Shown: positions 61,858 to 64,000 of the stretch, piece by piece
Position numbering within the stretch: position 1 is the first letter of the stretch
Layout: each line of letters begins with the position of its first letter
NCBI GenBank assembly: GCA_008692225.1
Contig: VICG01000007.1
Span: 2,018,501 to 2,082,500 of the forward strand
Length of the DNA stretch: 64,000 nt
DNA from: Monilinia fructicola
Lineage: Eukaryota; Ascomycota; Leotiomycetes; Helotiales; Sclerotiniaceae
Direction: 5' to 3'
Notes under the pieces: generated by a model
Database searches by the model: none
Seen by the model: only the letters and a program-made list of their open reading frames with translations
What the model was told of the DNA's origin: nothing
Made by a program: the position numbers and the translations under genes

Positions 61858-62609
61858 GACGAATTACAGCCCTTCGCAAGGGCTTGATGAAGAATAGATG
61901 AGATAGAAGGAGAGAAAGATAATGATATCTTTTAAGTAAATAAAATCTCTGAAATACCTGATTATTACCACAATGGCAGGAACGATCAGGGTAGTAGATA
62001 GATCTTGGCTGTTAGTAGTTTTGATCGAATCACAACACTGGAATAGGCCCAGGGCGGGAATCCCAGACGACAGACTGCAATCACTTCCCTATTCGGCAGC
62101 CCGCAGTGTAGCTACCGAATGATTACTGCAGCGGATTCAGGTTATTCAATTGGCCAGTATTAGAGAACCTGAAGCAAGATCCAGGAATCAATCAAGATAC
62201 GTGGCTCGATAGTAATAAGATGACAATAAACTCCGATAGTGTAAGATTGGTGACTGCTGGTCTTACGTTACATATTCTCGTTGATTTCCTATTGTACGTC
62301 GCGAATCTACAACTCGCAATCTCTGCCAAGCTGCCAAGATTCATGGGTTAAACGATATTGCTTAACCCTCCTGTACTCTGTACTACTGTATCACCCCCAT
62401 CTTTAAGTTTCCCCCGCAAAGATCTTTCTTTTACGGCGGAGACCGTGGGGTGTATCTATCTAGCATTCCCCTTTCCGCTGTTAGCTCTCGGTAATTGATT
62501 TGACTTCGAGGCTTCCGCCCTCCTCGGCCATTTATAAACCTCAACCACGAAGGGTAATTATTGATCGTTTCTTGTGTTGTACTTCATGGAGTTTCATATT
62601 AGAGGGCCT
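61858..62609. promoter_or_regulatory. Promoter region of the permease gene
   Basis: The 750 bases lie upstream of the permease ATG and downstream of TRS130. Fungal permease promoters usually carry GATA-factor (nitrogen) sites and several GATA/TATC cores are present (for example 61,934, 61,919, 62,003), but these are too common in A/T-rich DNA to be decisive. No gene seen. Confidence 0.4.
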
Positions 62610-64000
62610 TTAATCTATCACGATACCCCCAGGTCCCGCTGGTCTTCGTTCACTTTCCAATAACCAAGCACCGCCCTGCGGCCCACTAGCATCTAAGCTC
62701 ATAGTTGTCTTTCTAGCATCACTTATAATTCTAACAGTTTCGCCAATATTCTTGCAGTCGGTTTCGCAAGTCACAGGGCGCGATCTACTTTTGACACCTT
62801 CCTCTCCGCCGGATGATCCTGGTCTGGTGCTTCTGGTGACAGGAAGTGCTTTAATTTCCACAGTGGGGTACGATAGGAATCCTTCTCGAAGAGGAATCAA
62901 AACGATAGGAAAAGTCAATTTATGGTTTCTTCCATGGATTGCTCGAGGAACTTTGAAGTGACCTTTTCGCCTGCCACCAATAAGCCACGTGTCTGACGAA
63001 CCTGTAACCTCATACACGAATTCTAGATCTTCCCCCGAGCTTGTAATATCATCTTGAGAGGCCGTATCCCAGTTTCTGGTCGATCTTAAAATCAAGGATG
63101 CTGGTATTGGTTCGTTCGCTACTGCTACAGCACCACTAGCTGCTATTGATGCTGTTTGAAGTAGTCGTAGATCAGCAGTATGCACCACCATTACCGAAGG
63201 AACATCAACAGGAATTACTATAGATCTGCTTCTCGAGATTGCATCATCATCGATAGATAGAGGTGGCAAGGGTATAACTGGGTTATGTTGCTGCCATTCC
63301 TGGAGGATTTTCCCGATAATCACGGCGGTGTCTTGATCTTTTTCGATGGAGTTACCCAAGCCTGAAAAGTGCTCATGCCATCTGATGTTGAGGATAACCG
63401 ATGTCGGTACCTCACCAAGAATAGCTGCCCTTTCAAAATCATATGGTAAAAAATGTGTTCGAAGCTCCGAAATAATGACGGGTATTATTAGGCGAGTATA
63501 TGGTCGCAAGGAATTACCCCGGAGAAAATCTTCCAGAACTCGTGAAACAACATCATAAACTTCTTCATCGAGGCAAATATAATGCAAGATAAGAGATAGA
63601 GTCTTTGGCTTACTCGATTTATGTCGAGCTGTGGGTGAAGAGGGCGAATTCGTCTTTGCAATTTTGTAAAGTAGAGAAGCTGGTTGACGAGGGAATATGG
63701 TGAGAGGTCTTGTTAAACTAAGTCCGCATTGGGCTTCGAACATTTCGGACTTTTCCAGCTTAGAGCTAAGAAGTCGAAGTGGGCTGTTTGTTGATGTTGA
63801 GATGGTAAATTTCGAGAACAGTGCTTTATGCTTAAAAAGATCCTGGACATTGACGCCCAATGGGAGCATAATAGACACTGAAGAGGTGGTAGCGAAGAAA
63901 AAGTCTCCATCTTTTGTCGTGTATGATATTTCAAGTCGGAGCGAGACTTCATTTACTTCATGTTCTAGATTGAATGGTACTCGTATTCTTGCAATAGTCT
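62610..64000 (-). CDS. TRS130: TRAPPII complex subunit Trs130/TRAPPC10-like, C-terminal part
   Basis: Trs130 is a TRAPPII-specific subunit acting in the exchange factor for Ypt31/Rab11 at the late Golgi. The frame is open from the window edge (TIARIRVPFNLEHEVNEVSL) to the stop, about 463 residues; the N-terminal part lies outside. Recognisable parts are beta-rich: FFFATTSSVSIMLPLGVNVQ DLFKHK at the start, LTFPIVLIPLREGFLSYPTV near the middle of the last domain and the characteristic end, CETDCKNIGETVRIISDAR followed by TTMSLDASGPQGGAWLLESE. No intron or frame break is seen in this part. Internal ATGs are not starts. Identification rests mainly on the C-terminal signature, so I am confident of the family rather than of every detail. 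Confidence 0.82.
   Translation of the reverse strand, partial: TIARIRVPFNLEHEVNEVSLRLEISYTTKDGDFFFATTSSVSIMLPLGVNVQDLFKHKALFSKFTISTSTNSPLRLLSSKLEKSEMFEAQCGLSLTRPLTIFPRQPASLLYKIAKTNSPSSPTARHKSSKPKTLSLILHYICLDEEVYDVVSRVLEDFLRGNSLRPYTRLIIPVIISELRTHFLPYDFERAAILGEVPTSVILNIRWHEHFSGLGNSIEKDQDTAVIIGKILQEWQQHNPVIPLPPLSIDDDAISRSRSIVIPVDVPSVMVVHTADLRLLQTASIAASGAVAVANEPIPASLILRSTRNWDTASQDDITSSGEDLEFVYEVTGSSDTWLIGGRRKGHFKVPRAIHGRNHKLTFPIVLIPLREGFLSYPTVEIKALPVTRSTRPGSSGGEEGVKSRSRPVTCETDCKNIGETVRIISDARKTTMSLDASGPQGGAWLLESERRPAGPGGIVID

Noticed and set aside
1..64000. CRISPR arrays, rRNA or intact tRNA genes, viral genes
   Set aside because: No regularly spaced direct repeats with unique spacers, no rRNA core sequences, no complete tRNA cloverleaf and no virus-like proteins were seen; the genome is fungal.

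Overview
The window looks like nuclear DNA of a filamentous ascomycete (Pezizomycotina). Genes are split by short introns (mostly 49-174 bases) with GTRNGT donors, CTAAC/CTAAT branch sites and YAG acceptors. Gene content is typical of such fungi: a chitin synthase regulator, a SUN-type wall glycosidase, an Egh16-like secreted virulence-family protein, class I mannosidase and yeast-like AAT permease. An A/T-saturated, ORF-free block carries repeat copies that differ from each other almost only by transitions, the mark of repeat-induced point mutation (RIP). Protein character and spacer motifs suggest Leotiomycetes (Botrytis/Sclerotinia-like); this is inference, not shown by a marker gene.

Layout. 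0.9-3.6 kb: SKT5/Chs4-like chitin synthase regulator (-). 3.6-8.3 kb: spacer full of microsatellites. 8.3-13.6 kb: A/T-rich block with a 515-bp inverted-repeat element and a 143-bp tandem duplication. 14.2-15.7 kb: ERV46 (-). 17.4-19.6 kb: MEX67 (+). 20.3-22.1 kb: GH47 alpha-mannosidase (-). 22.1-25.3 kb: spacer. 25.3-26.5 kb: Egh16-like secreted protein (-). 27.3-34.4 kb: probable metabolic cluster made of a luciferase-type flavin monooxygenase (-), a divergently transcribed Baeyer-Villiger-type monooxygenase (+) and an UNC93-like transporter (+). 34.4-44.3 kb: ten kilobases without a convincing gene. 44.3-45.7 kb: SUN family wall protein (+). 48.7-50.2 kb: DUF202 membrane protein (+). 51.2-58.6 kb: five small charged, coiled-coil genes of unknown function, two clearly paralogous and one with an in-frame stop. 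59.7-61.9 kb: amino acid permease (-). 62.6-64.0 kb: 3' part of TRAPPII subunit TRS130 (-), running off the window.

Housekeeping secretory functions (ERV46, GH47, TRS130), mRNA export (MEX67) and wall building (SKT5-like, SUN) sit beside accessory genes. Several conserved genes carry single-base indels that break the frame while the protein on both sides stays conserved: two in SKT5-like, one plus a 7-bp duplication in ERV46, eight in SUN, one in DUF202, one in the permease. Removing them makes exon lengths sum to whole codons in each case. Sequencing or assembly error is the likeliest cause, but the clustering in SUN deserves a check. The most interesting undescribed items are the coiled-coil gene array, the RIP-mutated inverted-repeat element, the two-monooxygenase/transporter cluster and short palindromes that recur in spacers far above chance.
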